Source: Pterobdella sp. o SKG-2022 (Eukaryota > Annelida > Clitellata > Hirudinida > Piscicolidae). From it: a stretch of 64,000 nt of DNA. Below, piece by piece: positions 46,600-58,553 of this stretch (positions are counted from its first letter, which is position 1; each line of letters begins with the position of its first letter). The DNA is taken from positions 8,176,729 to 8,240,728 of the forward strand of contig OZ038326.1 in NCBI GenBank assembly GCA_964035795.1. Reading direction: 5' to 3'. Made by a program: the position numbers and the translations under genes. Below the pieces are notes generated by a model that was given only the letters and a program-made list of their open reading frames with translations, did not search any database and was not told the origin of the DNA.

Positions 46600-47920
46600 C
46601 TATTTGTGAGGTTTAAGAACTTCGAGCCAATATGATGCATCAAAACATTGAGTACTTTTATGCACAACACACCAAACTTTTTGTCAAGAGTGACTTCATC
46701 AAGTGCTTGTTTTTGAATTTGTTGTTTTGAGTGTTCTCACCCAATCACATGAGATCATCCATATAAATACATTATCTTTTCAGAATTTCACTGTGAAATA
46801 TTTTCATTGGTATAAATAAAAAAAAAGTTTAAATATTTGGAAATTTTTTTACGTCGATTTATGGAAGAAATTCATTGAGCAAAAAAAACATCTATAGTTT
46901 TCGATAAATTTAGCCTTGTCAAAAAAAGTTATTTAGTAACTATGGTTGTAAAGCATTCTAAACAAAGACTATAAGTATTAAAATATGGTTATTGACTAAT
47001 TTAGAAACAAATTATTTTTAAATGCTATTATTTAAATGTAGATTTGTAACTTTAAAAAAAAATTGTCAAATATTATTTATAAGTAAATTTGAGATGTTTC
47101 TAGAAAGTTTGTTCAAATATGTTTATTAAGCTAGATGGCAACATGAATGAGTTCATAAGACCAATGATTGTCATCTGTGAGATTTTGAATCTATGATGAA
47201 TGCTTGTACACAATTTGAGCCCACCTTGTCAAGCACTTCACTTTTTGAAATCCTGTCCATCCATGAGGTCCCCATCATCTTACATAAACATCAAAGATGC
47301 AACTGGTTTAGAGCTTTTATATGTTTTCTGTGAAAATTCAAGGTTTTAATACTATCTAGAATGCCATAAGAACAACTGCCTTATATACTGCAATTTTGCT
47401 TTTCAGACTTCTGGAACTCAAGCTTTTGGTAGTCTGTCACAACTTGCTTGATATATTGTGCAGTGAAAAAATGCAGCTGTTGGCTAGAGAGATTTTAGGC
47501 AAAAACGAAAACACACTTCAATCAGCAGCATTAATATTCTTAAAGAATTGTTTTATTGTCACATGTGTCTTCCAGCTCATGTGTCATTTGCAGTATCTGT
47601 GTATGCAACATCTTGCCCATCACACCTCACATTCCACCTTGTGCCTTTCATGACTGCCTCATATCAGTTTGAAAATGTTTTAATTGATAATTAATAACAA
47701 TCTAAATCTGTTCAAGAATTTTTTATCAAAAGCAAAGATCTGGCAAAACCCAGTGTTCTTCTTCACTTCAAATAAATTGTAACAAGTTCCAAACATTGCT
47801 CTCCCCTGACTTCCTACCAATTCTTTTAGTTCTTGTTTTTACATTTTAGAAACAAAAATCTTCATGTATTATTTGTTTCCTCATCTGTTAATTCCTCCAT
47901 CTCAGCTTTCCACTGTGTCT
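46600..47920. other. No recognised gene
   Basis: AT-rich. The plus-strand frame at 47396-47653 shows no domain or convincing splice sites. Confidence 0.4.
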
Positions 47921-47929
47921 TTTCCTCCT

Positions 47930-48115
47930 CTAACAAGTTTCCATCCACTTACCATCAGCATCACTTGTGCAAATCTCCTCTCTGACACATCAAGATAAGC
48001 TCGGAATAAAAGTAGAAGTTTATTGGTTTCCTTCAATCTATCTGCTGTCTTTGACACTGTTGACCACAGCGCATTAATTTCATGTTTGAGCTAAAAATAA
48101 CTTGTGTTTGCTATT
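47930..48115 (+). mobile_element. CR1-like reverse-transcriptase scrap (motif A)
   Basis: Near 48015-48095 one frame reads LLVSFNLSAVFDTVDHSALI followed by SCLS, an excellent match to the 'LDLSAAFDTVDH' motif A of CR1/jockey reverse transcriptases. Nothing else of the element is readable. Confidence 0.6.
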
Positions 48116-48768
48116 ATGTGGGAGAGAGGAGGCTCACCCAAGTTGTAGGCAAGTGCCATGCTGCAGCAGTGATCAAGACTAGCATTGTGCAAACAGCTGC
48201 TTAGTGCTACCATTATATCGATGTTTATATTGGAGCATTCTCATTGGTTCTAAAACATTCTGTGTTATTTTGTTTTATTGCAGTTTTTCTTGTTTTTATA
48301 GAAAACAAATATTCTTAAAACTGAACATTCAACGCAGTTTATTGATGAAAAGTGAATTTCAATCAAAGTCTCTGTTTTTAAAAATGAGTGTTAAATTTTG
48401 ATCATGAGGCTGATTCCAAGAGTTTCCAATCGATTCAAAAATCATTGATATTGCTTACAGCTTACACAGCATCTCGTATTGACGTCCTCAAGCTCACAGT
48501 ATTCCTTTCCCCCCTTTTTCGTCATTTCGGGACAGGCAGGGTGCATGTCTCCATATTTGCAACCTGGTCATCATTAAAGCATATTAAAAACTCATATAAA
48601 ACATTAATAAAGAAGTTAAATGTGTTGAAGATTGGTTAGAAAGTGTGAGTTTTAAATAGAAGCTGTGTAAGATGACTTGAACAACATACAGAAGCAAGAT
48701 CAACAGTATACAAACACACAGTGTCAATAAGGCTTGCTGCCATCATCATCATCCTTTTACGTCAGCCC

Positions 48769-48938
48769 GTATAGCTCAGCTGGTAGAGCTTTAGACTAAT
48801 TAGCTAAAGTTACCAGGTTCGATTCCGTGTGGGCCGACAATTAGTACCTAGTCCACATTGTGTTTTCATGACATTAATTTGTAGTGAACACTTTGATCTA
48901 TAAGGAAAAGCGCTTTATAAATGCCGCATTACATTCCA
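48769..48938 (+). mobile_element. tRNA-derived SINE copy, best-preserved head
   Basis: GCCCGTATAGCTCAGCTGGT starts a 73-bp tRNA-like head with acceptor pairing GCCCG(T)/(G)TGGGC, an anticodon arm CTTTAG/CTAAAG around ACTAATTAG, and box B GGTTCGATTCC. The SINE body (GTCCACATTGTGTTTTC) and the tail with AAGCGCTTTATAAATGCC follow. Despite the good head it is a SINE and not a tRNA gene, because the same body follows every copy. Confidence 0.82.
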
Positions 48939-49329
48939 TGTTAGCAGTCTATTGCAAAAATAAATAGAATTTTAGATACAGCCATAAATTCATCTCAAGA
49001 TCATAGCTTAAACTCTATCATATTTGCTATATATATGAGAGAAACATAAAAAGATCTAGCACCTAACCTAATTGAAGAAGACAATCTGCTGACATCACAA
49101 AGATCAAGCCGACACAATAGAAATATACAATGCACTCAAAAAAAATTTCATGTTGATAAAAATGATGGAGAAATCAGTTGAAATACAAATTGAAAAGATC
49201 TGTTGTTACAAAATTTTGTTTATTAGAAAACTTTTATGAAACTAATCATTTGATATAACTCTGGCATAAAAAAATTTTCTTTTTGAAGTTAAATTTTTTT
49301 TAAATTGCAGACCAAAAATCTTCTCAAAA

Positions 49330-50160
49330 TAATTCGAGAACTATTTAATTTGACCAAATATGAGTGTAATTCTTATTCAAATATAATTTTTCAAAAAGAT
49401 ATATATTAATAATTTGTCTTTGACCCTTTATAATTTGAAGACATCGATTAGGCATTGACCCAATCAATGATATGAGGTATTTTTGAGGCATACCATGCCA
49501 AACACGAAGAATGGCGGTTCGGAGGTCTTGAACAGACTGATATTGTTTTCTGTTTTGATGAACCACTTTGGTCCAATAGTCTCAAACGTTTTCAATAGGA
49601 TTCAGATCTAGAATCTTTGATGACCATTCGAGGACATAGATTTTTTGTTGCGAAACCCACGATATAGCTAACTTGGACTTGTGAATTGCCGTATTGTCGA
49701 AAAATAAATTTCTTGTCATTAAATTACATTATGAAGAACTATAGATGATTTTTCAATTTTTCGGAATATTTTTTTGAGTCTTGAAGTTTTGTCAAAATTG
49801 CCAAGTCGCCCCTAATTCACGCTGATTCCGTTCCAAACCATCACTGATTCTGCTCCATCAACACGCTTTTTAAAAAATCCTGGATCTTGCCAGTAGTACT
49901 TACATACGTCTGGTCCATCAAAATTAAATTATTTCATTTCATTCGGACTTCCAAAAAATTTTCTTATCGGCAAACTTCATCCTTTCTTCTTTATGAGCTG
50001 CTTTTAGGTATGGTGCTGGGTTACGTTTTAAATAACGCAGATTTTTAGAATCCTTCAACACTCGACGAACTGTGGATGCAGCAACAAGCAAATCCGATGA
50101 TCTTTTGATTGTTTTTGAAGAGATTTCTTGTTGCAAAGCGGTTCTAACTATGAGTATTAT
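49330..50160 (-). mobile_element. Tc1/mariner transposase fragment
   Basis: The minus strand gives an N-terminal HTH-like block (STVRRVLKDSKNLRYLKRNP, 49939-50136), DNTAIHKSKLAISW, then LEWSSKILDLNPIENVWDYW near 49580-49690 (the 'W.S.DLNPIEN.W' catalytic region) and a C terminus SMPNRCLQIIKG. These are in one order but different frames, so the element is dead. Terminal repeats were not located. Confidence 0.75.
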
Positions 50161-50169
50161 TCAAAAATA

Positions 50170-51370
50170 TTAGTTACTTTATAATAATACGAAGCTTTTC
50201 AACGTGAAAAATATAACAAAAGTAAAAACTTCCGCTTTCTCCGTAAATGACTCTAATTCCAAAGCCAAGTTTCTTCTGTTGTCTTTGTGTTTGTTGACAA
50301 AACTGTGGTTGAGACCTTTGTTGAGTTCATCCAGATTTATATCTTTATATGAAGAAAGGTTGATGATCGGAACTTCCTAAGTGTATTGTCTTTTCGGAGT
50401 TTGTTTGCTTTTCAATCTAAACAATTTGCCGGGTTTTGTTTTCAATTGTTTGAGATTTTTTTGAGCTAAAGAATTTCTGATGGTACGACAAATCCCTTCG
50501 GTCCAAGCTCTTCCCAAGAATGTCGCTAGGTAATTTTTCAACATCAAATGTTCGGACGTCAAACTTTTGAGGTCAATTATGTGTTTTGAAAGATGTTCTT
50601 TCAGAATTTTTTTGCTAACTTGTTGAAAACTTCTTTCAGTAATGAATTTTGCTTTTACTTTGGCAAAGACTGGGATAATATTGTGATGTAGAGATTGTTT
50701 TATGAAAGCGATGCTGGATTCTCAGGTTGGATATAATTCTGACTATGCGTACAGGATAACACAACATAATGCTTTTTTCTAAAAGCCCCAATAAAATGAG
50801 TATTATTTCAGAACACTATGTTACGTTGATAACGAAAAGTTTCGTATCTCAATAAACTAACGAGTGTTCTAAAATAATGCTTATTTTATTGTGGCTTTTG
50901 GAAAAATCATCATGTTGGTCCCAACTATGTTGCCAACACCTCTTTCGGTCAATTTTTTTTATCTTCCACCTGTTTTTTGGAACTTTGAGTTGTTTAAATT
51001 CTTCAAATAGTATCTTCTTGTTGATTCCGAGCGTTTTAGCTGTTTGGCAATTTTTCTGTTGCTGCAACTCTTCCTTTTACATACTGAAAGTTCCACCTTC
51101 TCTTTCACAGATAATTGATTGTGTTTTTTTATAATTTTTAAAATATGCTTAAAAGCATTAACAATAGCAGCAATGAACAAGCTCTGGAATTTTTTTGAAA
51201 AGAAAACTAAAATATCAACAAGAGTACAGCTAAATTGCCACTGTGTTCCAAAGCCTGACAGGCCTATACTTATTGTTCGACAGCCACAAAGACTCATCCT
51301 TCGACAGCCACAAAGATTCATCCTTTGACAGTCACTAAGACTCATACAGATGGCAAAAAAGCGCAAGATG
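50170..51370 (-). other. Degenerate transposon-like ORFs, unassigned
   Basis: Minus-strand frames include INLDELNKGLNHSFVNKHKD near 50300 and a helix-turn-helix-like stretch LSVKEKVELSVCKRKSCSNR near 51060-51130. They look like scraps of mobile-element proteins. Between them lies the 50778-50898 foldback element. I cannot assign a family. Confidence 0.35.
50778..50898. repeat. Foldback element, about 121 bp
   Basis: AAAAGCCCCAATAAAATGAG through to TCAGAACACT on the left pairs with AGTGTTCTAAAATAATG to TTATTGTGGCTTTT on the right. The loop carries GATAACGAAAAGTTTCGTATC, related to the hairpin module. Confidence 0.65.
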
Positions 51371-51508
51371 AGGGTTTTGAAAAAAACTCAAAATTAAAAC
51401 GTGAATTTTTTTTCTAAATTCTCATTTTTAAGTTTGATTCAAAATTGGAGTTAACAATAAAAATAATGACAACAATAATAATAATTATAACATAAATAAT
51501 ATACTCAC

Positions 51509-51999
51509 TTGGTTCATTAGTCTCGAACTTCTTGCAAGCGACACAGCAAACATCAGTACCATAGCAATCATGCCTTTTTATTTGGGGACACCAAGGTGCC
51601 CCATCAGAGCAATCATCTTTTCCATAAGGTTTTCTGTACACGTCATCAGGGTTAATGCCGATAGATGAGACTGGTGGTCGTTTGAGCTTCGCAACTATCA
51701 AATGATGAGGTGGGGTCAAAGGAGGATGAGTGAGATCAAAAGATGATGGGTGGGGTTAAATGAGGACGAGTGGGGTCAAGTGATGATGGGTGAAATCAAT
51801 TTACTAGGTTAAAGGGATAAAAGACAGATAAGCTTTGATGAAAAAATAATGTAATTAATTCAAAAAGTCAAAGTTAAAACGCTATTTTTGAATTTGAAAA
51901 AATTTTCAGCGTTTTCAACAGAAAAAAAATGGAAAAAAAACCTCTATTTTGAACGCACAAAACGAAACACAAGAAAAAAATGACTGTAAGGCTCTTCAT
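51509..51999 (-). CDS. Small secreted cysteine-rich protein (PLAC-like cysteine pattern), partial at the 3' end
   Basis: Two minus-strand exons match in phase: 51942-51999 (ATG at 51997-51999, ends phase 1) and 51509-51694 (begins with 2 nt). Exon 1 encodes MKSLTVIFFLCFVLCVQNR, a textbook signal peptide. Exon 2 encodes a hydrophilic stretch (KLKRPPVSSIGINPDDVYRK), then six cysteines spaced C-x6-C-x7-C-x5-CC-x2-C. That spacing resembles the PLAC domain found at the C termini of ADAMTS and papilin proteins, but here it follows a signal peptide almost directly, so the product is a small free peptide of at least 80 aa. The donor at 51508 (CCAA|GTGAGT) implies a further exon that I could not place; reading through would add a hydrophobic Ile/Val tail instead. 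Role unknown. Confidence 0.6.
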
Positions 52000-52009
52000 G
52001 CTGAAAGAT

Positions 52010-52880
52010 TTTGAGAGATGAAATGGTTTCAGGCAATTTATATAAAAAAGGAGCAGACGTGGAATGTTTAAAATTGTACTTATTTGGAGCAGATGGCTAT
52101 CGACCAGCCACTGATTATCTCTTATCACTGAATATATGCTAATTTGAGTCGGCAGCCTTATCCCCCTTTTTGTGCAGCTATTTTGAAGTCCATTTAAAGG
52201 AATCAAATAACCATTTACTTCACCTATAATTTGATGCTAACTCATGAGTTTAAAGTAATTAATACTTTTATAAATATTTATTTGAAAGACAAGCATAATT
52301 ATTTGGAAAATACAAAAATGTTTCGGAGATTTTGTTTGAACAAGTAATTTTTGATCGATATTGTCTGAAATGAAACACAGATTTTGCAATATATCTACAT
52401 AGAATGGCAAAACATCAAAAAGAATATGCAACCAGATGGATTACATAACTGTAAAAAAGAAATTTATTAAATCCTTCCACGACTCAAGGAGCCATCACAC
52501 AAAAGTGAACACTGATCACAGAATGGTACTCATAAGCTCCAAGTGGCAGCAAAAAAACAAAATTAAAACTATTTAATAAGTAAAAATTGATGAAAAATCA
52601 TTAACACAAAAATTGAAAATTTTGTTGAGCTAAAAGAAATATCTCAAACAATCAGAGAGCAATATCAACGCTACTCAAAAAACCCACATAACTCTTCAAT
52701 GCCATATTGTCAAGAAATTAATGGATTATCCATATATCAAAAAAAAGAATGACACAAAAAATTCAATTCAACATACAAAATTGAATGAGAAGCTAAAAAA
52801 TATAGAAATGAATTATTTAACAAGATCAAAGACCTATGCAAAGAATGAAGAAATTATAAGATAGGTTCTCTCACCGTTTT
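52010..52880. other. No recognised gene
   Basis: AT-rich DNA between the secreted-peptide gene (transcribed leftward) and LINE remnants. It probably contains the peptide gene's promoter; no motif could be singled out. Confidence 0.4.
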
Positions 52881-53580
52881 TGTTTTCAATAGTGCTCGAT
52901 ATATTGTTTGAAGAACGAAGATAAGGTGCTTTATATGAACGGATTTATGCAGATGACTTGGTCTTGATGGCAGAGACTATGGAAGAACTAGAAGCACAAT
53001 TCATCCGTTGGAAAGCAGCTTTTGAAGGGAAAGAATTGAAGGTTGATCTTGGTAAGACAAAAGTCACGGAGAGTGGTGGTAGAAGTGGGGTTGTTGTTTT
53101 GGCTAAGATTGATTCATGTGGTGTGTGTGGAAAGAGGGCTAAGGTAAATTGTGTGAAGTGCAAGACATGTAAGAAGTGTGTTCATGCGTGGTGTGCTAGG
53201 GTAAAGAGAGTTTCTCGTAGGATTAATGGAAATTTTGAATGCAGGGTTTGTATGAAGGGTGCAAATGAGGAATGTAAGAATGTTTCAAATAGTTGTCTGA
53301 GTGAGTTGGAGAGGGTGAATAATTATTTTTTTCTAAGGGATAATATGAATGAAGGAGGAAGAAGTGAGCTAGCTGTTACACGAAGGATAGGACTGGGCTG
53401 GAAGGCATTCAACAGTATGTCTTCTATGTTATGTAGTAAAAGACACACATGGAATATCAAAGGACAAATTTATATGACATGTGTGAGGCCTGTTATGACA
53501 TATGCTAGCCTAGCAAATAGTCAAGAAATTTTCTTAAAAAAGAAGCCAACCTTTCTGCCTAAAACTAGAAAATAGAAAAT
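52880..53580 (+). mobile_element. LINE fragment with PHD-like zinc finger after the RT palm
   Basis: IYADDLVLMAETMEELEAQF at 52946-53005 is the catalytic palm motif. After TK come CGVCGKRAKVNCVKCKTCKK and HAWCARVKRVSRRINGNFEC, giving a C4HC3-like finger at about 53115-53245. A typical LINE C-terminal block follows (GGRSELAVTRRIGLGWKAFN, MTCVRPVMTYASLANS). The open frame is unusually long (205 codons) for this window, so it is younger than its neighbours, though the RT N terminus is missing. Confidence 0.8.
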
Positions 53581-53584
53581 GCAC

Positions 53585-54940
53585 ATTGTATAAAAATATA
53601 ATACCAAAAGAAATTAGCAAATCTTATGAGAAAACTAACCACAAACTTGAAGAGACTACCACATTATTTTAAAAAGATCCTAAACCCCTTGAAAATCCAA
53701 TAAATACTTTTGAAATTCTTTGAGCAATAAAAAAAACTCAATAAACGAAAAGCGCCTGCACATGATGAAATCACAGCAGAAATGTCGAAAGGCTGTGCGA
53801 AACCTATTTCCCCGAAGCTAAAACAACTCTTAAATGAAATCTTCACTACCCACAAATTACCTACAAAAATAAACAAATGTATAATCATCCCGATCCCAAA
53901 ACTCCATAAACAGAAAGTAGCTGGTAACATACGACCAATAACCCTGCTTTATTCAATCAAAAAAATATTCTCCACATTATTGCTAGGAAGGATTGCAAAA
54001 AAATTAGATGCTGTTTTACCTCCATCCCAATCAGCATATAGAGCCAATAGATCTACGGCCGACAAGGTCTTCATCATGGAAGCACTAAAAAGTCAGTGGT
54101 AGAATTTCAAAAGAAACAACCATGTGTTATTCATCGACATGTCAAAAGCATTCGACACAAACTCAAGAAAAAAATGCATTAAAACCCTTCAAGAACATCC
54201 AGATGAAGTTGAAACTAGAATGTTTCGCTATCATATGGCTCGTGAAAGATTGGGAACATATGTGGAGAAAAACTCAAAACAAACATTTACTCCCTTCAAG
54301 GTGACTGTCTCTATAAGACTGTTTACTACATATCTCTTCAAAGCAACAGAAGGGATGAGAAAAGAAGCTATGAGTCAAAATATTAATAAAACAAGCTACG
54401 CTGACGATTAAAACTTCTACTCGAACAACGTAAAAATACAAAAGGCTATCACCAATGTTTATCCAAAATTCAACTTGAAGATAAATCCTACAAAAACAAA
54501 AATACTACAAACGAACAATTTAGAAAACACAAAAATACTTGGTATTATATTAAATACACAATCAGAAATAATATAAAAAATAAGAAAAGCAAATGTTATT
54601 GCAATAGAAACCAGAAGTTTTTGACATCAGCACGAATTAAACTGAAAAATAGATTAAAAATATACCTCACATCAGACCTGTTCTTCTCTACAAGTGTCAA
54701 ACATTGAGTCCAGCAGAAGCAGATCTCAAGAGGATTGAAGCTTTTGAATATAAATGCTTAAGGAAAGCTTTGCGAGTATTTTATCCTAAGAAGATATCAA
54801 ACAAAAAACTCATGGAACAAAGCAAACTCGAGGAAGTGAGAGATGTCATTGAAAAGCGAAGATGGAGTTATCTTGGCCACATACTCAGACGTCCAAACTT
54901 ACCAATGGCTAGAGCTTACAAACGCTTTTAATGGTTAAAA
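53585..54940 (+). mobile_element. LINE reverse-transcriptase copy
   Basis: Blocks in order: KINKCIIIPIPKLHKQKVAG, NIRPITLLYSIKKIFSTLLL, LPPSQSAYRANRSTAD, VLFIDMSKAFDT (motif A), SYADD (near 54400), KFNLKINPTKTKIL, then RIEAFEYKCLRKALRVFYPK and RRWSYLGHILRRPN. Frames shift and stop codons interrupt. Directly follows, and may have been inserted into or recombined with, the LINE ending at 53580. Confidence 0.8.
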
Positions 54941-55168
54941 AAAGAGGCCGAGTAAAAACATAGTTACTGTCGTAAAAAAGTCTGAAATAAAGGATTTCAC
55001 TACTTAGCGAGGCCAAAACCTGTGCGCAAAACAGAGAAAAGTGAAAAAATGCAACAAGAACAACAAATTGCTATTTTCGATCGAAGGGAATACGAGAAGA
55101 TTGGACAAAAAACATTCAATCTTTCTTGTGGAATGAATACTTGCAATTATTTTAAAGAATAAAGCATA

Positions 55169-57167
55169 CAGTGAGTGAAATCACATTGGACGCATCACAT
55201 TTTTCAAACAAATTTTGATTTATAAAAAATTTTTTAAAACACTGAAATTATCATATAAAAGCTGAAAAAATGAATAAAAATGAATGAAAGTGGTGTTTTT
55301 CAAAAAACAGAAAAATTATATTTTAGAAAGATATATAACAAATAACAAAAGGGGTAGCGAAATTTATTGTGCACACAATTAAAACCAATCAGAAGAATCA
55401 TAATTTTATTTATTAATTTTTAATCTTACCTTTATTTAATATAACATCAACACAACGTTTTTTCACTGACCTACTCAAGTTAATTAGCCTATCATGAACA
55501 ATATTGTCCCATGCTTCAAAAATTACATCTTTCAAGTCCTTTTTGACCAATATTGCTTTCCATTCTCATAAACCAGTCTTGAAATATCACCTCATAAATT
55601 CTCGATTGGACCCGAATCAGGAGACTTGGAAACCCATGGAAGAATGGGTATTTCCATGTCCATTAACCAGTATTGTTTCGGTAGAGGCATGGATTGGCGC
55701 TAAATCTTGCTGAAAAGTATATCCATCGGTATGATATTCACGCACAAATGGCAATATATATTCATTTAGCGTACGAATTTAATCCCCTGACTTTTGATTG
55801 CATTGTAAGACTGCTAGTTTTGACTTACCGAAAGCACTAAACGCACCCCAAAGCATCAAGTATCGACCACCAGATTGACGTTTCAAAAATGTTAATTCTT
55901 TCATTCTTGAGTCATGCCAATAGAATTTAAAACCACCTGGTCCATCTAAATTCTATTTTTTTTCGTCAGACAATTTGACTCCATTCCTCATCCCAATAGA
56001 TCTTTTCGTTGCACCATTTCAATCTATTTTCTTGATGTCGTTTCGTTAAAACTGAAGACACCTTCATTATCTTATATTGCAAATTGAGGTCGGAAGCTAA
56101 GATTTTTTTGCATTCTTGGCCCTCAAATAGGTAGATTCAGATTATTTTCTATTTCCTTTGCTGATAACGCCATGCGTTTCAAATTTCTTGTATTTTTTCA
56201 GAGACCACTTATGTATCTTTTATTTATTTTATTTGAATAACTTTTTATTTTCAATTTTTCTTAAAGAATTTTTGATAAATTTATTTTTAAAATCTAAAAT
56301 TTTCGATAAGTACAACCTTATCTGATTAATTAGTAGTAAACTATTGTAAAGGTAGGTGATTATAAAGAATTTTAAACATAGATAGGAAAGAACAATTAAA
56401 GAAGATTAAATTTTTTAAAGTAACTATTATGTAATTATGTGATATTGTAAATGAGTAAAGTTAATTATTATATGAATATTCTTATTTTGATCTAAAACGA
56501 TTTCGTTGAGAGATTGCTCTCTGTGCCCCTCCATTGGTTGATTTTTGTATTCTCTTCATTGGGGGTCCCACGCACTTGATTTGACTGTTAATTGTGGCTC
56601 ATTGTAGCCCTTTTCTATTGAATCATTCTTTTTGATTTCAAGGCTCTTCCAAATAAGTAGGTCCCTCTCCAATTTTTTTTTGTTTTTATTATCGTGGGTG
56701 ATTCCCAGCATATTGTTCTAGTACTACAGATTCTTTCTATCTCCGAAGCTATCTCATTTCTACTCATTCCAGTTTTATGGTAAACTAAAATAATAATTTT
56801 TTCTCCTTTTGATAAATCCTTTGCTGAACTCATATTTCGTAGTGAAAATAAGAATACTAGACGATTTAAAGTAGAGGAATATGTAAAAATGATCTATATA
56901 TTTGATATTTCATATTAATTTGGATGTATAATTAAGTTTTATAAACGGACACAAGATTTTTCTCTTGGTGGGTACAATGAATTTCTTGGCGCTTTTTGGT
57001 GAATAGCGATGGACCTATATAAAAATTTAACTTCAGTTTTTGAAACATATTGTATTTATTTATTTTTTATTGAGCTTTAAAACAGTAATTTCAGTTCTTT
57101 ATAAAAATTTTTAGAAGTGAAAAAAAGTGTCAAAAATAAGGTGCGTCTAATGTGATTTCGCTCACCG
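55169..57167 (-). mobile_element. Tc1/mariner DNA transposon, complete length (1999 bp), decayed transposase
   Basis: The ends are CAGTGAGTGAAATCACATTG... and the reverse complement CGGTGAGCGAAATCACATTA..., with 22 of the first 26 or so bases matching. A TA lies on each side (55167-55168 and 57168-57169), as expected for this superfamily. The transposase reads on the minus strand from ATG at 56831-56833 with an HTH start (KDLSKGEKIIILVYHKTGMS). Later blocks are LTFLKRQSGGRYLMLWGAFS, then TFQQDLAPIHAS and a shifted SKSPDSGPIENL catalytic region near 55600. Frameshifts make it non-autonomous. Confidence 0.88.
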
Positions 57168-57591
57168 TATAACATGAATAAGCAATTTAGGAACAAAAAT
57201 TTTCGTTCTGGAAATAAGTTTTAAAAACAAAAATTCAATATTCAATAATCAAAAAATTTAGAATGTGATGTTGAGAGCTCACTATTTCATTGTTTTAATG
57301 TCTTCCAAGTTGATGGAATAGCATTAAAGTTAAGTAAACCTTAGAAAAATAATTTTTAATTATTAAGCTGTGAATAGAAAAAATTATTTTTGCTAAAACT
57401 AAATTTTCTTTAAATAAAAGCCTAAAATTTATTCGTGTTTATTTATGCAAATATTTCGCGCAAAACTATTTGTGACGTACCTAACAAGTACTATGTTTTC
57501 AATTATTTATCAAGAATAATTTTGTTTAAAATTTTTTTTTGTCATTTAAACATTTTGTGTACAAATAACTTTTGGTGATTGTCGTGGGACA

Positions 57592-58553
57592 ATGAGTTCT
57601 GATACTTTGATTTCATTGAAAACTGGATATAGAGGCAAGAGTTTCAACATCGCCAAAAACCAAGTACTCAATGAAGAAACCAAAAATTCAAAAGTAATAA
57701 CTTTTATTTCTATCTTTTATGTGAAAAACTATTTTTCATTTAAATATTTAAAATGATTTTACAAGCCCATTTAAAAAGTTTTTTGATTTTAAATTGAGAA
57801 AATTTTTCTATCAATCATCAATAAAAAACTTGCAAAAGTTAAATTAAATCTTTAGTTTGATTCATATAAAAATATAATAAAAGCAAGAGGCAAAGATTCT
57901 AGCCATAAAAAGAAGTGTATTGGGAGGACGAGGGAGGGAGTGGGCGAGTGATGTGTACAAGTTGTTACTTCAGCTGGGTCGCAGAGATGAAGCCTATCTA
58001 TACATGCAACCTGTTGACCCTGTCAAACACTCTGTAAGAATGATAAATCTGAATAAATATTGTTATAAAATTCTAATCAGTTCAAGTTTGTCAATAAACT
58101 TTTTTAATACCCTTACACAAACCACAAACATTTTTAGGAGTATTATAGCATGGTGTGCGAGCCTCTAGATCTGTCAAAGATCCAGTTAAAGATGCACAAA
58201 GGCATGTACACAGAATTGCACAAGGTGAGGAGCCATGTGCTTCAAATGCTCTCCGATCTCCTGCTTCTTTACAATGACCAAAACTCCCTCGTATGTTAAT
58301 TTTTTAACAGCTTTGATGTTGTGTAATTTGCTTTAGTGAGAGCATTGTGGTTAGTCTATCATCATGTTTCACTGGCCATGATGAAAAAAGACATTTTTAA
58401 CAAAAATAGCTTCAAGCATATTAAATATTTCTTAGTGAACTTATTTCTGAGTTTAGAAAATTCAACTTTGATTGAATAATTTTTATTTAGCATATTGTGA
58501 AAGAAGTCAGTGACTCTTTGGAAAAGGGAAAGATGCTGGCTATAATAAAATGA
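57592..58553 (+). CDS. Bromodomain exons of a nuclear-type protein
   Basis: Exons 57592-57693, 57890-58033, 58138-58290 and 58491-58553 join in phase 0. The ATG at 57592 begins MSSDTLISLKTGYRGKSFN. Exons 2-3 encode a bromodomain: helix Z (DVYKLLLQLGRRDEAYLYMQ), the ZA loop PVDPVKHSEYYSMVCEPLDL, helix B with KMHKGMYTEL, and SDLLLYNDQNSL, which keeps the YN that binds acetyl-lysine. Exon 4 adds a helix-C-like HIVKEVSDSLEK and stops at 58551-58553, giving a 154-aa product. Alternatively exon 3 splices to 59212, which is also phase 0 and also encodes a plausible helix C. The domain would read acetylated histones or other nuclear proteins. The paralogue group was not identified. Confidence 0.62.

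Noticed and set aside
48769..48842. A tRNA gene (AAT anticodon)
   Set aside because: The same 3' body and GCGCTTTATAAAT tail follow each dispersed copy, so this is the head of a SINE.
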